From: Candidatus Falkowbacteria bacterium UBA917
GTDB lineage: Bacteria; Patescibacteriota; Patescibacteriia; Patescibacteriales; Patescibacteriaceae
Reading direction: 5' to 3'
NCBI GenBank assembly: GCA_002293855.1
Contig: DBEB01000009.1
Location: forward strand, 1 to 7,510
DNA length: 7,510 nt
Positions 5,104-7,510 of this stretch are shown one piece after another. The number at the start of each line of letters is the position of its first letter. Position 1 is the first letter of the stretch. The notes under the pieces are model-generated. The model was not told where the DNA came from, ran no database searches, and saw only the letters and a program-made list of their open reading frames with translations. A program made the position numbers and the translations under genes.

Positions 5104-6360
5104 ATGAGCGAAATTGTAAACGCCATCAAGCAAATCTGCGAAGAGAAAGGCTTGAGTTATGAGGCGGTGATCGGTACTATCGAGTCCGCTCTAGCTGCTG
5201 CCTATCGCAAGGACTACGGCGAAAAGAACCAAAACATCAAAGTAGAATATAATCCAGAGACCAACGGTACTCGGGTTTTTGATGTCAAAACCGTCGTCGA
5301 AGATTTACCAGCTGGCACCGAGTTAGGCGAAGAAACCATCACTCTGACTGATGACAATGGCGAAGAAATTCGTAAGTTTAATCCCAAAAATGACATAGAG
5401 CTCAAGAATGCTCTCGACATTAAGGATAGTGTTAAACTAGGCGAGGAGTTACGTTTTGAACTCCCTACCAAAGAAGAATATGGCCGTATGGCAGCTCAAA
5501 CCGCCAAACAGGTCATTATTCAAAGACTCCGTGAAGCTGAACGTGACATGGTCTTTGAAGAATTTAAAAACAAAGAAGGCGAAGTGCTAACCGGTACTGT
5601 CGCTCGTCGTGAAGGCCGTTTGGTCTTAGTCGATATTGGCAAGGCGACCGGTGTGATCTTGCCTGATGACCAAGTCCGTGGCGAAATCTACCGCCCTGGT
5701 TCTCGTTTTAAGGTCTATGTTAAAGAGGTTCGCCTCAGTGCCAAGGGTCCAGAAATTTTACTCTCTCGTGGCTCTGATGAGATTTTGCGCAAAGTTTTTA
5801 GCTTCGAAATCCCTGAGGTAGCTAGTGGCCTAGTCGAGATCAAAGCTGTCGCTCGCGAGGCTGGCTCCCGTGCTAAGGTAGCAGTCTGGGCTGGCGCTGA
5901 AAACATTGATCCAATTGGTTCTTGCGTTGGTCAGCGTGGTGCTCGTATCCAAACCATCATTCGTGAACTCGGTGGTGAAAAGATCGACATCATCGAATAC
6001 AACGAAGACTTCTCTGCTTTCATTGCCAACGCCCTAGCTCCAGCTAAGGTAGAGTCAGTGGAAATCAATCAGGATTCTCACACTGCTTTTGTCAAAGTAG
6101 CAGCCGACCAACTGTCTCTCGCTATCGGTAAGAGCGGTCAAAATGTCCGTCTAGCTGCCCGCCTCACTAACTGGAAGCTCGATATCAGTGACCTTGCTGG
6201 CACTGTCGAAGTTCGCTCTGATGACGAGGCCTCTCTAGAGAGTGCTGAAGATCTAAGCGAAGCTGTGACTCCAGAGCCAGTTGTTACTGAGGAATCTGTT
6301 GAAGAGACTGTTGTTGAAGAAGTCAAACCAAAGAAACTTAAAAAAAGTAAAAAAGAATAA
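5104..6360 (+). CDS. nusA: Transcription termination/antitermination factor NusA
   Basis: RNA polymerase-binding elongation factor that modulates pausing, termination and antitermination. 418 residues in the standard order: N-terminal polymerase-binding domain (1-155, with TAKQVIIQRLREAER at 133-147), S1 domain (about 158-222), KH1 (about 230-305, GxxG loop GQRG at 276-279, then GGEKIDIIEYNED) and KH2 (about 310-372, GKSG at 342-345, then QNVRLAARLTNW). The E. coli C-terminal acidic repeats are absent. Instead there is an acidic, low-complexity tail (373-407) and a Lys-rich end (408-418). The N-terminal domain is about two dozen residues longer than in E. coli, mainly around 68-118. The usual neighbours rimP (upstream) and infB (downstream) are not adjacent. 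Confidence 0.98.
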   Translation: MSEIVNAIKQICEEKGLSYEAVIGTIESALAAAYRKDYGEKNQNIKVEYNPETNGTRVFDVKTVVEDLPAGTELGEETITLTDDNGEEIRKFNPKNDIELKNALDIKDSVKLGEELRFELPTKEEYGRMAAQTAKQVIIQRLREAERDMVFEEFKNKEGEVLTGTVARREGRLVLVDIGKATGVILPDDQVRGEIYRPGSRFKVYVKEVRLSAKGPEILLSRGSDEILRKVFSFEIPEVASGLVEIKAVAREAGSRAKVAVWAGAENIDPIGSCVGQRGARIQTIIRELGGEKIDIIEYNEDFSAFIANALAPAKVESVEINQDSHTAFVKVAADQLSLAIGKSGQNVRLAARLTNWKLDISDLAGTVEVRSDDEASLESAEDLSEAVTPEPVVTEESVEETVVEEVKPKKLKKSKKE

Positions 6361-6368
6361 TTAATTAA

Positions 6369-6428
6369 AAAGGGAGGATTTATTTAATTCTCATTATAGG
6401 CTGCGGCCGACTAAAGAGAATAAACAAT
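6369..6428 (+). promoter_or_regulatory. nusA-hppA gap with a displaced Shine-Dalgarno-like run and inverted repeat
   Basis: AGGGAGG (6371-6377) resembles a strong Shine-Dalgarno but lies 51 nt before the hppA ATG. ATTCTC (6387-6392) pairs with GAGAAT (6416-6421), with a GC-rich segment between that could fold further (GGC/GCC, 6399-6408). Folding would bring the purine run closer to the ATG at 6429. No T-run terminator follows nusA here, so hppA may be cotranscribed with it. Confidence 0.35.
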
Positions 6429-7510
6429 ATGACAAACACAGAATATCTAATTCTCGCCAGTGGTGTGATTGGTATTGCCTACGGCCTCTACTACGTTAAG
6501 CACATTTTGAATTTGCCAGCTGGCAATGACAAGATGAAGGCCATCGCCGCTGCTATCGAAGAAGGTGCTAATGCCTATCTCAACAAGCAGTATCAAACCA
6601 TTTCTTGGGTAGCGATTGCTATTTTTATTTTACTAGCCTTTACTCCTAGTCTCGGCTGGACTGTCGCAACCGGTTTCTTGCTCGGTGCTTTGCTCTCTGC
6701 CGCCGCTGGTTATATCGGCATGTTTGTTAGCGTTCGCGCTAATGTCCGCACTACTGAAGCTGCTCGCAGCGGTATGGAAAAAGCTCTCGACGTAGCTGTA
6801 CGTGGTGGTAGCGTGACCGGTATCTTGGTTGTGTCTTTGGCTCTCCTTGGTACTGCCGCTTTTTACTTCTGGACTCGTGATGTTAATTCTTTGATCGGTC
6901 TTGCTTTTGGTGGCTCCCTCATCAGCGTCTTTGCTCGTTTGGGCGGTGGTATCTTTACCAAGGCTGCTGACGTCGGCGCTGACCTCGTTGGTAAAGTTGA
7001 AGCTGGTATTCCAGAAGACGATCCTCGCAACCCAGCCGTTATCGCTGACAACGTCGGTGACAACGTCGGTGACTGTGCTGGTATGGCCGCTGACCTCTTT
7101 GAAACCTACGTCGTAACTGCTGTGGCTGCTATGATGCTTGGTGCTTTGACTTTTGATGGTGCTATGGCTTCAACATTTGTATTGTCTCTCGGTGCTATCT
7201 CTATTATCTTTTCGATCATTGGTATTAGCTTCATCCGCCTCGGCAAGACTTTCAATATCATGGCCGCTCTCTACAAGGGTTTGATTGCCGCCGGCGCTAT
7301 GTCCGCTGTCGCTTTTTATTTCTTGACTAAGTACTTGATGGCTGACAATGGTGTCTACAGCATTAACCAACTTTATTTTGCTTCTTTGATCGGTTTGGCT
7401 TTGACTGCTTTGATTGTGGTCATTACTGAGTACTACACCTCTACTAAATTCGCTCCAGTCAAAGACATTGCCGCTTCTTCTACTACTGGTCATGGCACCA
7501 ATGTCATCAC
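6429..7510 (+). CDS. hppA: Membrane-bound ion-translocating pyrophosphatase, C-terminus cut by window edge
   Basis: Integral membrane pump that couples pyrophosphate hydrolysis to H+ (or Na+) transport. The first 360 residues are visible; the family is usually about 650-800. The substrate-site signature is complete: GGGIFTKAADVGADLVGKVE (172-191) followed by IPEDDPRNPAVIADNVGDNVGDCAGMAADLFETY (194-227), containing the Asp residues that bind Mg-pyrophosphate. Multiple membrane segments are visible, for example about 5-25, 56-72, 78-100, 131-148, 227-247, 250-268, 276-300 and 316-334. The stretch CAGMAADLFETY is, from memory, like the K+-independent H+-pumping class, but the residue that decides K+ dependence is off the window. 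The ATG at 6429 gives the usual N-terminus; only weak purines (AAAGAGAA) precede it. Confidence 0.97.
   Translation, partial: MTNTEYLILASGVIGIAYGLYYVKHILNLPAGNDKMKAIAAAIEEGANAYLNKQYQTISWVAIAIFILLAFTPSLGWTVATGFLLGALLSAAAGYIGMFVSVRANVRTTEAARSGMEKALDVAVRGGSVTGILVVSLALLGTAAFYFWTRDVNSLIGLAFGGSLISVFARLGGGIFTKAADVGADLVGKVEAGIPEDDPRNPAVIADNVGDNVGDCAGMAADLFETYVVTAVAAMMLGALTFDGAMASTFVLSLGAISIIFSIIGISFIRLGKTFNIMAALYKGLIAAGAMSAVAFYFLTKYLMADNGVYSINQLYFASLIGLALTALIVVITEYYTSTKFAPVKDIAASSTTGHGTNVI

Noticed and set aside
5214..7493. Minus- and plus-strand open frames inside nusA and hppA (5214-5471, 5715-5906, 6138-6326, 6863-7063, 6901-7116, 7170-7493)
   Set aside because: All overlap strongly conserved coding sequence in another frame; composition is that of shadow frames.
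1..7510. tRNA, rRNA, CRISPR array or insertion sequence
   Set aside because: No cloverleaf, regularly spaced repeat-spacer pattern, transposase or terminal inverted repeat with target duplication was seen.

Overview
The window looks like a chromosomal segment from a member of the Candidate Phyla Radiation (Patescibacteria). The main reason is a tandem array of six short two-helix proteins of the 'T4SS pilin' type (also annotated as Mbov_0395-like conjugal-transfer pilins), a family typical of these lineages. Supporting traits are mostly Shine-Dalgarno-free starts, very tight gene packing and a NusA without the C-terminal repeats of E. coli. UGA is not used as a sense codon in any of the long reading frames, so the lineages that recode UGA as glycine (SR1/Gracilibacteria) are unlikely. 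The lineage cannot be fixed further from this sequence alone.

Layout. Positions 1-1585 (minus strand) hold the N-terminal 528 residues of a class A penicillin-binding protein; its C-terminus lies off the left edge. A 245-bp divergent region (1586-1830) carries a good promoter for the plus-strand pilin cluster and several inverted repeats. Positions 1831-4231 hold six paralogous pilin-like genes. Gene 1 is separated from genes 2-6 by a 73-bp gap containing two strong, mutually exclusive hairpins. Genes 2-6 are packed with gaps of 1-5 bp. A bidirectional terminator (4247-4283) separates the cluster from a convergent minus-strand lipoprotein gene (4290-4868). That gene has a perfect-consensus promoter and a textbook ribosome binding site. 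The next divergent region drives nusA (5104-6360), whose leader contains a terminator-like hairpin. After 68 bp comes the 5' part of hppA, a membrane-bound ion-pumping pyrophosphatase (from 6429, running off the right edge).

How they fit together. The penicillin-binding protein builds the wall, the lipoprotein and pilin-like proteins are probably exported to the envelope, NusA is a core transcription factor and the pyrophosphatase energises the membrane. The most interesting unit is the six-pilin operon. No VirB4-like ATPase, VirB6-like channel or relaxase is visible next to it, and the copies differ in ways that suggest specialised major and minor subunits. Candidate RNA control elements occur in the pilin operon (leader and first intergenic gap) and in the nusA leader.
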